The notes: generated from the letters alone by a model not told the origin. Shown: positions 17,884 to 26,174, counted from the stretch's first letter. The stretch: DNA of 32,748 nucleotides from JBGSKY01 sp041740995 (GCA_041740995.1 JBGSKY010000141.1:1-32748); one strand, 5' to 3'. Program-made: numbers and translations.

Positions 17884-19127
17884 CCAGCGGGATCGTACTA
17901 TTGCTGTGCACTATTGTCGCGTTGATCGCAGCGAATTCTCCCTATGCGGAGAGCTATCTTGCGATCTGGGAAACAGATGTGACCTTCGGCTGGGGCACAT
18001 TTCATTTTCATCACTCGCTCCATCACGTCATCAATGATGGCTTGATGGCGATCTTCTTTTTTGTCATCGGATTGGAAGTCAAACGAGAGATCATCCACGG
18101 TTCTCTGTCAAGCTTGAAACAAGCGTCTTTGCCCTTCGCTGCCGCTATCGGCGGCATGATTGTTCCAGCGGCTCTTTATTTGTCATTGCAATTTGGCCAG
18201 CCAGGAATGCGAGGCTGGGGCATACCCATGGCGACAGATATTGCATTCGTAGTCGGCTGTTTAGCAATCCTCGGACCCCGCGTGCCGCACAGCCTGCGGG
18301 TGCTGTTGCTGTCGCTGGCGATTGTCGACGACATAGGCGCCATTTTGGTGATTGCGGTGGGCTATACCGAGTCGTTTGAAATTCAATATTTCATGCTGGC
18401 CACGCTCTGCATTGGTATTGTCCACCTTATGTCGCGTTTGGGCGCAAGACGTTTTCCTCCTTATATTGTTGTTGGAGCGGTGGCTTGGTATGCGCTTCAT
18501 GAGTCGGGGATTCACGCGACTTTAGCCGGTGTAATCCTTGGGCTAATGACGCCTGCTAAAGCGGTCTTGGTGCCTGAGCGTTTTCGAGAATATTTACTCG
18601 AGAAAAAAGAAGAATTTCAGACAGCACGTTGGTCCATTCGGCGCAATCGCGCTGACGTCGTCAAAGAAGTCCAACGAGTGACGCGTGAAATGGTCTCGCC
18701 GCTGGAATACCTTGAAATGACGCTGCATCCATGGAGTGCTTATGTCATCATGCCGGTCTTCGCGTTGGCTAACGCAGGCGTACCAATCGAGCTGTCCAAT
18801 TTAGGCGATTCAGTCGCTATCGCGGTCGTGCTTGGGTTGGTTATTGGAAAACCATTTGGTATCTCGCTCTTCAGTTGGCTTGTGATACGGAGTGGTTTGG
18901 CGCGATTACCCAATGGGCTTTCGTGGTCGATGTTAACGGCTGGAAGTTTTCTTGCCGGCATCGGTTTCACGATGGCATTGTTTATCGATGGACTGGCGTT
19001 CGGCGCAGAAGGAATCGATACAGCGAAGATCGGCGTTCTGGTCGGTTCTGCCGTCAGCGGTTTGCTCGGGATGTTATTTTTGTACTGGACTTCTACAGGC
19101 AACAAGAACAATTTGCAGCAAAGTTAA
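17775..19127 (+). CDS. nhaA: Na+/H+ antiporter NhaA
   Basis: A 450-residue inner-membrane antiporter that expels Na+ or Li+ in exchange for protons. The opening PIERFLRPLARFLHVEATSG and the NSPYAESY segment are typical of bacterial NhaA. Functional aspartates are present: Asp155 in ATDIAFVVG (equivalent to Asp133 of E. coli) and Asp185-Asp186 in IVDDIGAIL (equivalent to Asp163-Asp164). The regulatory loop has a long charged insertion (about 274-315, including EKKEEF and RRNRADVVKEV) found in many non-enteric NhaA proteins. The last span region FLAGIGFTMALFI is conserved. It follows the CaCA exchanger on the same strand after 479 bp and faces the Usp gene. Confidence 0.95.
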   Translation: MQNQPTRSIDDISAPLPVQPIERFLRPLARFLHVEATSGIVLLLCTIVALIAANSPYAESYLAIWETDVTFGWGTFHFHHSLHHVINDGLMAIFFFVIGLEVKREIIHGSLSSLKQASLPFAAAIGGMIVPAALYLSLQFGQPGMRGWGIPMATDIAFVVGCLAILGPRVPHSLRVLLLSLAIVDDIGAILVIAVGYTESFEIQYFMLATLCIGIVHLMSRLGARRFPPYIVVGAVAWYALHESGIHATLAGVILGLMTPAKAVLVPERFREYLLEKKEEFQTARWSIRRNRADVVKEVQRVTREMVSPLEYLEMTLHPWSAYVIMPVFALANAGVPIELSNLGDSVAIAVVLGLVIGKPFGISLFSWLVIRSGLARLPNGLSWSMLTAGSFLAGIGFTMALFIDGLAFGAEGIDTAKIGVLVGSAVSGLLGMLFLYWTSTGNKNNLQQS

Positions 19128-19326
19128 ACGGAAATCGTCGGCGTCAATTCTTTGTCGTTTAAGCAGCTTCTTTAAACCTAGTCGAGACAATCCCGCCTGA
19201 CGGGCAGCGCTGGCGATGACGCCGTTATGTTTCTTGAGTATTACCGCTAGAAAAATTCATTCTGCATGGTCTAACGCCTCGTCTCTAAAAATTTCTAAAA
19301 GGACCGATGTCTCAATAGCGTCAGAA

Positions 19327-20253
19327 TCAGGTAATCGAAGTTGTCGCGGCATCTGCAGGTTCTTTTTTTGAACCTTCCGTTTTCCAATGGTGCCGTGAAA
19401 TCCAAACACTGCATGGAGCGTGACGCAAAACGTGCTTGCAAGTGCTGCCGAGAAAAAATTCTCCGACCCAACTACGGCTTGCATCGCCAACGAGGATTAT
19501 GTCGGCCTTGCCCGCGTTCGCAGCTTCAATAATCGCATCACCTACATGATCAGCGACAAGAATCACTGACTGAGTCTGCGGAAAATGATCGGAAATTTGG
19601 CTTGCGATTCTCTCGGCCGCCTCGCTGATTGGAACGATTTGGTCAGGAGTCAAACCCTTTGGCGAGTTCACGTACCCATCACCGACGTAGATGTATGGGG
19701 TTTGCGCTATGCTTACGACGCGGATTCGCGCATCGTGACTCAACTTCAATTGCATCAGTTCCGTTACTGCCTCTCGTGACGCGACGGACTTGTCAAAGGC
19801 AATCAAGACTGAATCGAGTTGATGCTTCTCACTCTTGCTCGAGCGAATCACTACCACAGAACATTCCGCTCGTGTGGCGACGGTATCGGAAACGCTTCCC
19901 AGTGCCACACGATGGACGGCTGAATGATCTTTTGCACCTAGTACGATCAGGTCGGCCTTGGACTTCTTCGCGAGATCCAGAATGCACGGAACAATCGATC
20001 CTGTTTCGCGAACAGTTGAAACTGACTGACAGTGCGACTCCAAAGATTGTTTCGCCAGTTCAATAATTTTTTCGGCACGCTGGCGTTGTTGTTCAGTCCA
20101 CTGGGTTGCCCAAAGTTGTAGATCGCTTTTTACAGGCTCGTACACGACCATAACTATGATCACGTCAACTGGATTGTCCTCGGCGAGCGAGCAAACAAAA
20201 TCAACAGCTGCCTCTGCTGCATCCGAACCATCAACGGGCAGTAGAATTTTCAT
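19327..20253 (-). CDS. Tandem universal stress protein (two UspA domains)
   Basis: A 308-residue cytoplasmic protein with two Usp folds. Domain one (about 1-147) starts MKILLPVDGS and ends with GSVSDTVATRAECSVVVI; domain two (about 150-295) starts DSVLIAFDKS and ends with FLGSTCKHVLRHAPCSVWI. Both ends fit the G-S nucleotide-binding motif, so ATP binding is likely. Tandem Usp proteins are induced by starvation, low oxygen or energy stress in several phyla. A GGAGG site 7 bases before the ATG supports the start. A palindrome lies about 100 bp upstream. The C-terminal tail (KTEGSKKEPADAATTSIT) is polar and outside the fold. Confidence 0.93.
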   Translation of the reverse strand: MKILLPVDGSDAAEAAVDFVCSLAEDNPVDVIIVMVVYEPVKSDLQLWATQWTEQQRQRAEKIIELAKQSLESHCQSVSTVRETGSIVPCILDLAKKSKADLIVLGAKDHSAVHRVALGSVSDTVATRAECSVVVIRSSKSEKHQLDSVLIAFDKSVASREAVTELMQLKLSHDARIRVVSIAQTPYIYVGDGYVNSPKGLTPDQIVPISEAAERIASQISDHFPQTQSVILVADHVGDAIIEAANAGKADIILVGDASRSWVGEFFLGSTCKHVLRHAPCSVWISRHHWKTEGSKKEPADAATTSIT

Positions 20254-20260
20254 CTTCGTA

Positions 20261-20265
20261 CCTCC
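20261..20265 (-). promoter_or_regulatory. Ribosome-binding site of the tandem Usp gene
   Basis: GGAGG on the minus strand, 7 bases ahead of the ATG at 20253. It is one of the best sites in the window and suggests efficient translation. Confidence 0.7.
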
Positions 20266-20619
20266 AACAATCGACAGGCAATAGATATGAAACTGCCTTT
20301 TGAGTCGCAGTTTCCATGCCAGCCCGGAAACCCGCTACTACTAGCCAAAACGTGCATTAGTGCACGAACAAACGACGGAATGCGCGACGTGGTGCACAGA
20401 ATTGGCAACTTTGGAATTCTCGAACCTGACGGATTGGGCTAGTGGCAGACCGATTGCTAAGTCGGCAATAGCGACCGCACTAATACAGCAATGCGTGAGC
20501 TCACGACCAAAAGCGCGACGTGTGAGAATTCGACGCAATGTCGCAACGCTTGGCTTTGTTCCAATTGGAATTTTCAAGAATAACGGAAGCAGCGCCAAAA
20601 CGTAAAGTGTTTCAAACGT
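20266..20619. other. Upstream region of the Usp gene, no gene seen
   Basis: Apart from the palindrome at 20351-20366 and a second GTGCAC core near 20390, nothing is recognised. Overlapping frames of about 80 codons exist on both strands without family features. It probably holds the Usp promoter and may include further decayed sequence related to the remnant to its right. Confidence 0.4.
20351..20366. promoter_or_regulatory. Palindrome CGTGCA-N4-TGCACG, possible operator of the Usp gene
   Basis: A 6-bp inverted repeat with a TTAG centre, 98 bp upstream of the Usp start codon. The same core, GTGCA-N4-TGCAC, appears ahead of the cytochrome c'-like gene at 25699. Size and symmetry suit a dimeric regulator, but no regulator gene is seen nearby. 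Confidence 0.35.
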
Positions 20620-21034
20620 TCAAGACAGGTCACTACCAATGATCTTTTCAAATGTAAGAACGGCCAAGCGACTTACCCTGAGATAATCTAGAGACCCCAG
20701 CAAAAGTTCGAACATCGGTGTCCCGTCGGTCAACGGCGCCTTGATGCCCAATTGTGGGTTGCGGATCACGACCACCACGAGCACCGAATCCCAGAGCGGA
20801 AACGTTGCTTTCACCAACGAGGTCATCGAGACAGACGAGGTGATGTCCACGCCACAAGATGCCGCGGACGACTGTCGCATTGGTGATGTTGGGATCATCG
20901 ACAAAGTACAACCGTTCGACGAGGTAAACCATTAATGTTGTGAACGGAAACGCGACATGCGATGGCCAACCTTGCGGCTTGGTCAGCAATACAATCAGCA
21001 TGAGGATCGGCGCCGCGCAAACAACGAAGTTCAT
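20620..21034 (-). pseudogene. Decayed lactate permease-like (LctP family) gene
   Basis: From the ATG at 21034 about 58 residues resemble the start of LctP-type lactate/glycolate permeases: APILMLIVLLTKPQGWPSH, then FTTLMVYLVERLYF and DPNITNATVVRGIL. After about 20860 that frame loses sense while the neighbouring frame becomes protein-like, with VKATFPLWDSVLVVVVIRNP, LGIKAPLTDGTP and FELLLGSLDYLRVS, which resemble a later internal part of the same family. It stops at 20620. So the locus joins the N-terminus to a middle segment by deletion and frameshift and lacks the rest of the roughly 500-residue permease. It follows the glycerol-1-phosphate dehydrogenase on the same strand after 104 bp, so it may once have been the third gene of that operon. 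The frame change is seen; the family is assigned from memory. Confidence 0.65.
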
Positions 21035-21138
21035 AATCGGAATGGGCCTTCACAAAAGCAGTCCATTGATATCCCGATCGAGTTTACGAGAGGGCCGTGG
21101 CGTCAGTGATTCCGTGAGTGTTTGCAGCACGATGAATG

Positions 21139-22191
21139 TCAATCGACGAAACAATCTTGCAGAATCGGATCGTTTTCAATGAGCTGCATGATGGTCTCTG
21201 TTTGGTCCGCCACCGATAAGATCGTGAAGAAATCGTCCTTCATCGTGGGTGCCAATTGAATCGCTTTTCGCCACTCGCGCCGGCTGAACGGGTCAGTCGC
21301 GATCGCTTCCCAAAACCCAGTCTGAGTGAACACCGATTGAATCTCGATCGTTCCCATTCCATGCAATTGGCTAATCAAGTAGCTAGCGATGCCGACTTGC
21401 AATCCGTGAAGTCTCGGACGGTGGCTGATCGAGTCTAATGCGTGTGAAATCAAGTGCTCACTGCCGCTGGCGGGACGCGAACTGCCGCAAATAGACATTG
21501 CAACACCGTTCAACATCAGGGCCGTTGCGAGTCGTCGCATGCCGTCGACATTGAAGTCGGGTCGGTCGATGAATTGGAACACGCTCGCATCCGAGAGCAG
21601 CGCGGCGAAGTCGTCGACGGGTGTGTTACAGCGATGAAACGCGAGCTTCCAATCGCGAACCGCGGTCAATTTTGACACGAGGTCTCCGATGCCTGCTAGC
21701 GACAGCAGTTTGGGCGATTCCAGGCACACTGCAGTATCGACAACGACGCCGCTGGGCATGTTGGACGCTCGCGAGAGACGCCTTCCGGCCTCAGTCAAAC
21801 TCGATTGGGGACTACAAAACCCGTCGTTCGATAGCGACGTGGGGATGGCAATCGTCGATGTTCTCGTGAGGCTTCCAATGTGCTTGGCCGCATCAATCGC
21901 TTTGCCGCCACCGAGGCCCAAGATGCACTGAATGTCCGGTAGCTCCGCGGCGATCAAGCGGGCTTCTTCGTACGAAGCTTCGTGAATGACTTCGACGTGC
22001 GCCGACTCGATGCCTTCATGTCGCAGTCCCCGGATCAAACGATCCACAATCGCAACCGGCAACTCCTCGCTGTGAATCAATGCCACTCGCTGGTACTCCG
22101 CTCGGCGCAAGTAGATTCCCACTCGATCCAAGGCACCCGGCTTGATCCGCACCAAGCCGGGAATCGATACCTTACGTTGTCCTGGGATCAT
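21139..22191 (-). CDS. Glycerol-1-phosphate dehydrogenase-like enzyme (EgsA/AraM family)
   Basis: A 350-residue metal-dependent dehydrogenase of the iron-alcohol-dehydrogenase superfamily (PF13685). The family reaction reduces dihydroxyacetone phosphate to sn-glycerol 1-phosphate with NAD(P)H, the first step of archaeal lipid backbones and of a few bacterial ether lipids. Seen: nucleotide motif LGLGGGKAIDAAK (91-103), IPTSLSNDGFCSP (117-128), and metal ligands likely Asp170 (GIGDLVSK), His246 (SGSEHLISH) and His262 (RPRLHGLQVG). The ATG at 22191 overlaps the stop of the HAD gene by 4 bp (ATGA), so translation is coupled; an in-frame ATG at 22230 lies inside that gene and is less likely. Position with a phosphatase suggests a short pathway using or removing glycerol 1-phosphate. 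Related 3-dehydroquinate synthase-like or other polyol phosphate activities cannot be excluded. Confidence 0.85.
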   Translation of the reverse strand: MIPGQRKVSIPGLVRIKPGALDRVGIYLRRAEYQRVALIHSEELPVAIVDRLIRGLRHEGIESAHVEVIHEASYEEARLIAAELPDIQCILGLGGGKAIDAAKHIGSLTRTSTIAIPTSLSNDGFCSPQSSLTEAGRRLSRASNMPSGVVVDTAVCLESPKLLSLAGIGDLVSKLTAVRDWKLAFHRCNTPVDDFAALLSDASVFQFIDRPDFNVDGMRRLATALMLNGVAMSICGSSRPASGSEHLISHALDSISHRPRLHGLQVGIASYLISQLHGMGTIEIQSVFTQTGFWEAIATDPFSRREWRKAIQLAPTMKDDFFTILSVADQTETIMQLIENDPILQDCFVD

Positions 22192-22853
22192 GCACTGACC
22201 TGGCCAAGTAGCAGGGCGATTTCCGACCAAGTCGAAAACGATTGGAACGGCTCGCGAAGCGACGTCAGCTCAGTTGCCAGCCAATCCCTCGCGAAACGAA
22301 GCTCCGGCCTCACCATCAGCGCGGGTTCCAAGTCGGCGCGACCATCACCGGCAAAAGCCACGGTTTTGTAGTTCTCAAGGGCGTCACGAATGACTGCAGA
22401 CTTCGAGATGCCAAACTCTTCAGACAAGAACGGCGACGTCGTCGGCAGTCGCATTTGCAGTCCCTGTTCCGGTGAATATTCACCGGGATTGCTGTGTCGT
22501 TCCAAGATCAGGTGGTGTTGTTGGAACAGTCGATCGATGTACCACTCGCACCCGTTGGAAACAACGACAACTTTCCATCCCGATGACTCAAGCTGTTCTA
22601 CTGCGCTGGCGGCATTCGAGTCAAACTGCATCGACGCGAGCACTTGCTCCATTTCGTGGATGGTGCCGCGGATGCGTTGGAAGATGCTCGCCAGCGCCTC
22701 GAAGTGTGTCATCTCTTGTCGTGTGTACGCGTCCCAAGGCGCCAAGTCGTCAGGCGTGAGCAATTGATTGGCGGCGCACCAATAAAAGTCGCGCTGGGAC
22801 ATAGTGCCGTCAAAATCGGACACGAGTATCTTGTCGACTGTTCTTTTGCTCAC
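22188..22853 (-). CDS. HAD-superfamily phosphatase, MtnX/SerB-like
   Basis: A 221-residue cytoplasmic HAD hydrolase of subfamily IB (DKMTPPase-like). Motif I is SDFDGTMSQ with nucleophile Asp13 and acid Asp15, motif II is VVVSNG near 96-101, and motif III is AGDGRADLEPA near 169-179. A helical cap (about 20-85) follows motif I. MtnX in methionine salvage has this form, but no other salvage gene is here. Instead it directly precedes, with a 4-bp overlap, a glycerol-1-phosphate dehydrogenase, so its natural substrate may be glycerol phosphate, dihydroxyacetone phosphate or a phosphorylated derivative. That link is inference from context. Confidence 0.87.
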   Translation of the reverse strand: MSKRTVDKILVSDFDGTMSQRDFYWCAANQLLTPDDLAPWDAYTRQEMTHFEALASIFQRIRGTIHEMEQVLASMQFDSNAASAVEQLESSGWKVVVVSNGCEWYIDRLFQQHHLILERHSNPGEYSPEQGLQMRLPTTSPFLSEEFGISKSAVIRDALENYKTVAFAGDGRADLEPALMVRPELRFARDWLATELTSLREPFQSFSTWSEIALLLGQVSA

Positions 22854-23367
22854 TGAAAGTTGCTTTCCATAATTCTTTTTGTCACGGTTGCTTTACCGAC
22901 CGCACGAGTTTAACGATCGCTACTGGAACGGGCCATGCCGATCGGTAAGTTCGATCGCCGTTCGAAACCTAGCAGCGGCGTCGGTTGCGTCGCATCAGTT
23001 TTCGAAACTGCCAACAGCGTAGGCAAATCAGCAATTGCCCAATGAGCAGCGATTTTGAATTCTTGCAGACAACTTTGGTAACTCGTCGCTCGTAGAAGCG
23101 AGCCAAATTGACACAGCAGCGCGCGCATAGGACCACATTGACCCGCGAGTTTCAAGGGAACAGCGTTTGCGGTGCTGCCAGTAGGTGTGCATCGCCTCAT
23201 GTGGAGCTATGAAGAGCAATCACGCCGGAAGTACTTTCGTCGATTTGTCATTTTCGGAGCATGCACTATGACCTTCAAAACGGCGACAGTCTTTCAACTT
23301 GTCAACCTTGAGGATTTCTCGATCTTGACCGAGGATGAAGTAACTTTAACACTTAACGAGAACTTCG
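22854..23367. other. Divergent gap between the HAD gene and the first cytochrome c'-like gene
   Basis: About 514 bases. Short overlapping frames (minus 22910-23200, plus 23172-23429) show no recognisable features and conflict with each other. Promoters for the two divergent transcripts are expected here, but none is clear. The GTGCA palindrome found ahead of the second cytochrome gene is not present. Confidence 0.45.
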
Positions 23368-23793
23368 ATGAAACCTTTGATCTATTGCGTTGTTGGAATC
23401 GTTGTTGTTGCAGGCGTCTTGAGAGCTGATCCGCCTAAAACATCGAACGCGGTTGACTCGGGGACACGTCTTGCACCTCTGATGCTTAAGAAGCTCGATA
23501 AGTCGAAGGGAATTCTTGAGGGGTTGACGCTGGAGGACTTCGATAAGATCAAATCGAATGCGAATACATTGCGATTGCTTAGTTTAGAGTCTGGGTGGAA
23601 TGTTATCCAAACCGAAGAGTACCAAGCACAGAGTCTTGAATTTCGCCGCGCTGCGGAGTTAATCGCTCAGGCTGCCGAAGAGAAGGATATTCACCGAGCT
23701 ATGATCGGTTACGTCTCACTAACGGTTCGCTGCGTCGAATGTCATTCGTACATGCGAAAACATCGCGTCGAGTTGATTCAGGCGAAACCCTAG
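23368..23793 (+). CDS. Cytochrome c'-like small haem protein (first copy)
   Basis: A 141-residue exported protein. Residues 1-20 are a signal peptide (cleavage after LRA). The rest is helical and ends with RCVECHSYMRKH, giving Cys122, Cys125 and His126 as the covalent haem site close to the C-terminus. A C-terminal CxxCH after about 100 residues of helix is the layout of cytochrome c' (PF01322), a four-helix bundle whose haem often lacks a distal protein ligand and binds NO or CO. The segment LDKSKGILEGLTLEDFDKI is shared in form with the copy at 25699 (LDYSAGILKGLSLADYSLI), so the two are paralogues. It lies 88 bp ahead of the APH/ATPase gene. Confidence 0.82.
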   Translation: MKPLIYCVVGIVVVAGVLRADPPKTSNAVDSGTRLAPLMLKKLDKSKGILEGLTLEDFDKIKSNANTLRLLSLESGWNVIQTEEYQAQSLEFRRAAELIAQAAEEKDIHRAMIGYVSLTVRCVECHSYMRKHRVELIQAKP

Positions 23794-23881
23794 CAGAATT
23801 AGTCAAGACTTTCGTGCGGAGTGTAATGGACGTCTTGGTCGCTTTGGATGCGATTCTTACAACTTGTTTTTCGAGCTGACT

Positions 23882-25441
23882 ATGGACACTAAAAGCGATG
23901 CAGACTTGTCGACTGAAGTGTTGATTGATTGTTTGCAGCAACCTACGGCATATCCACATGACACCGCTGCGGGTATCGAAGTCCATGAAACCCATATCTC
24001 GATCGTGTTCTTAGCAGGCGACTTTGCCTATAAGATTAAGAAGCCGATTAAAACGGAATTTCTCGATTACAGCACGCTTGAATTGCGTCGACATTACTGT
24101 CACGAAGAACTGCGACTAGATAGTCGATACGCTAGAGATATGTATCTCGACGTCGTTCCGATCGGCTGGGAAAGCGGGCGACTGCGAATCGAAAGCGATT
24201 CTGATCCGATCGAATACGCAGTAAAAATGCGACGTTTCCCCAAAGGCGCGCTTCTCAGTGATCAACTTGCATCTGGCGAAATCACAACCAAAGACGTGCA
24301 TCAACTGGCCGATACGGTCGCCTCCTTTCATCAGCAAGCCGCTCGATGCGTTCCCGAGTTTGCTGCCCAATGGCCAGACTATTTTACCCAGAATTTTGAT
24401 CAAATACTTGCTGCACTTCGTTCAAAAGCTGATGACAAAACGGGGGCGACGTTAAAGTTGCTTGGCAAGTGGGCCAGCCAATGTTTCGCTGAGCAATCTG
24501 CTATGTTTTCGCGTCGTGTTAAGGACGGTTTTATCCGCGAGTGCCATGGTGACCTGCATCTACAAAACGTCGTTCTATTGGGTGAGCGGTTGATCCCATT
24601 TGACGGTGTCGAGTTCAGTGAACGATTGCGATGGATCGATGTGCTGTGCGATGCCGCGTTCTTGGAAATGGATTTTGCATTTCACGGACACTTGGAATTG
24701 TCGCGAACCTTCATGAATGCTTATCTGGAACGTAGCGGCGACTATCGATCGCTGAACATTCTGCCCCCATTCTTGGTTTACCGTTCGCTGATCCGAGCTT
24801 TAGTCGCCAGCATTCGATCGGGACAGAGTCATCTTGCCTCCTCTGAGCGAGAATCTGCGACGCGGGACGCTCGCCAGCATATCGACTTGGCCTTTCGGTT
24901 TACAATTAAGAAAACACGTTGCCTTTGGATAACGCACGGCGTCAGTGGTAGCGGAAAAACAACGTTGAGTGAAGCGATCGTTCAACGGCACGAGGCCTTC
25001 CGTCTGCGAAGCGATATCGAGCGAAAACGACTCATCGGTCTTTTACCGACCGAAAGACCTTCGGCAGAACTACAAGCCGAGATGTACAGCATGGAAGCAA
25101 ATGAACAGACTTATTCGCGTTTGGAAAATTTAGCTCGCGCCGTGTTGGATTCCGGCTACAGCGTCATCATTGATGCGACCTTCCTCAAACGTAGTGAACG
25201 GGATCGTTTTTTTGAGTTGGCACAACAACAATGCGTTCGGTTTGCAATCCTTGATTGTAACGCTGACGAACTCACATTTCGGCAACGTCTTGCCGATCGA
25301 ATGGCGAAAAACTATGACGCGTCCGATGCAGACGTGCATGTTCTAGAAAAACAACTCGTTTCGAACGAACCGCTGGCCGCATCGGAACTTGGCTACGTCG
25401 TTCAGGTTCCAGATATAGCCGCAATGGCTAAAGGAATTTGA
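23882..25441 (+). CDS. APH-like kinase fused to P-loop ATPase (COG2187-COG0645 type)
   Basis: A 519-residue cytoplasmic fusion. The N-terminal two thirds have the aminoglycoside-phosphotransferase-like kinase fold: YKIKKPIKTEFLDY (50-63), then the catalytic CHGDLHLQNV (221-230, Asp224) and the metal motif PFDGVEF (239-245, Asp241). The C-terminal part is a zeta-toxin/AAA_33-like kinase fold with Walker A GVSGSGKTT (353-361) and LRSDIERKRL (375-384). The fusion is widespread and is not an antibiotic-resistance enzyme. Its mycobacterial relative Rv2004c is in the dormancy (DosR) regulon beside a Usp gene, which fits the Usp gene 3 kb away here. The ATG at 23882 with a GAG site is preferred to the TTG at 23864. 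Substrates are unknown. Confidence 0.9.
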   Translation: MDTKSDADLSTEVLIDCLQQPTAYPHDTAAGIEVHETHISIVFLAGDFAYKIKKPIKTEFLDYSTLELRRHYCHEELRLDSRYARDMYLDVVPIGWESGRLRIESDSDPIEYAVKMRRFPKGALLSDQLASGEITTKDVHQLADTVASFHQQAARCVPEFAAQWPDYFTQNFDQILAALRSKADDKTGATLKLLGKWASQCFAEQSAMFSRRVKDGFIRECHGDLHLQNVVLLGERLIPFDGVEFSERLRWIDVLCDAAFLEMDFAFHGHLELSRTFMNAYLERSGDYRSLNILPPFLVYRSLIRALVASIRSGQSHLASSERESATRDARQHIDLAFRFTIKKTRCLWITHGVSGSGKTTLSEAIVQRHEAFRLRSDIERKRLIGLLPTERPSAELQAEMYSMEANEQTYSRLENLARAVLDSGYSVIIDATFLKRSERDRFFELAQQQCVRFAILDCNADELTFRQRLADRMAKNYDASDADVHVLEKQLVSNEPLAASELGYVVQVPDIAAMAKGI

Positions 25442-25562
25442 TTTTTCTTGTCACAACTTTACTCATAGGCCAAAGAAAATCACATGACCTTTTTATTGCA
25501 AACCAACTTTGGTGAACTCGTCCCAAATTCGTCATTGCTTCTTGTCGCTTGACCATTCGCGA

Positions 25563-25576
25563 GTGCAAATATGCAC
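25563..25576. promoter_or_regulatory. Palindrome GTGCA-N4-TGCAC ahead of the second cytochrome c'-like gene
   Basis: A 5-bp inverted repeat with an AATA centre, 123 bp before the start codon at 25699, inside the 257-bp gap after the APH/ATPase gene. It shares its arms with the palindrome ahead of the Usp gene. It may be an operator; with arms this short, chance is possible. Confidence 0.35.
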
Positions 25577-25698
25577 GCTGCGTCCAGTTCGCACATCTAG
25601 TGTCTGAAAAATTCGGTTAGAACGCCTTGGGCATGAGCTTTGCGTCTGTTTAGAAACCATCCTTACTGATTCTAAAACGTTGCATCGGAGTCTCTAAA

Positions 25699-26151
25699 AT
25701 GCGCATTCTTTCACTGACCGCACTCGCTTGTTTTTTGTCGTTGACGCTAGGTGCTCAGGGTCCAGCAACGGCTGAAGAAGAAGCGGTAAGCCCAGTCGAG
25801 ACTATTGAAAAACCGCTCGATTTTTGGATGCAGAAGAAACTAGACTACTCAGCGGGAATCTTGAAGGGGCTTTCGTTAGCCGACTATTCGTTGATTGTAA
25901 CCAATGCTCAACAAATGCGGCGACTCAATAAGATTGAGGGTTTTGTTCGTAGCCGCAACAAAGATTATCGTACCCACTTGCATACATTCGAAAGTGTCAC
26001 GACCGAGATCATCCGCGAGGCAGAGAAGAAGAATATTGAAGGCGTGACCTTGGCGTTTCACCAACTGACCACCAGTTGCGTTCGTTGCCATCAAACGCTG
26101 CGGGAACCCATCGACAAACCTACCCCAGCGGATTTAAAGGAAATACATTAG
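25699..26151 (+). CDS. Cytochrome c'-like small haem protein (second copy)
   Basis: A 150-residue exported protein. Residues 1-25 are a signal peptide ending in PATA. Helical sequence leads to SCVRCHQTLREP with Cys127, Cys130 and His131, the haem attachment site near the C-terminus. It shares DFWMQKKLDYSAGILKGLSL-type sequence with the copy at 23368, and also the LREAEKKNIEG-like third helix. Identity by eye is low to moderate, so the duplication is old. A GGAG site 8 bases before the ATG supports the start. Possible roles are NO/CO or oxygen-related ligand binding or electron transfer in the periplasm; the sequence does not decide between them. Confidence 0.82.
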   Translation: MRILSLTALACFLSLTLGAQGPATAEEEAVSPVETIEKPLDFWMQKKLDYSAGILKGLSLADYSLIVTNAQQMRRLNKIEGFVRSRNKDYRTHLHTFESVTTEIIREAEKKNIEGVTLAFHQLTTSCVRCHQTLREPIDKPTPADLKEIH

Positions 26152-26174
26152 CAAGCAACCCTCTGGTTGAAAGT

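Noticed and set aside
22188..22853. Methionine salvage phosphatase MtnX
   Set aside because: Motifs fit the subfamily, but no other salvage gene is present and the gene is coupled to a glycerol-1-phosphate dehydrogenase, so the specific name is not justified.
22910..23219. Overlapping minus-strand frames of 63-96 codons before the first cytochrome gene
   Set aside because: The two frames overlap each other in different phases and neither has recognisable protein features.
23882..25441. Antibiotic resistance by aminoglycoside phosphotransferase
   Set aside because: The APH fold here is part of a widespread fusion with a P-loop kinase domain, and this fusion family is not known for drug inactivation.
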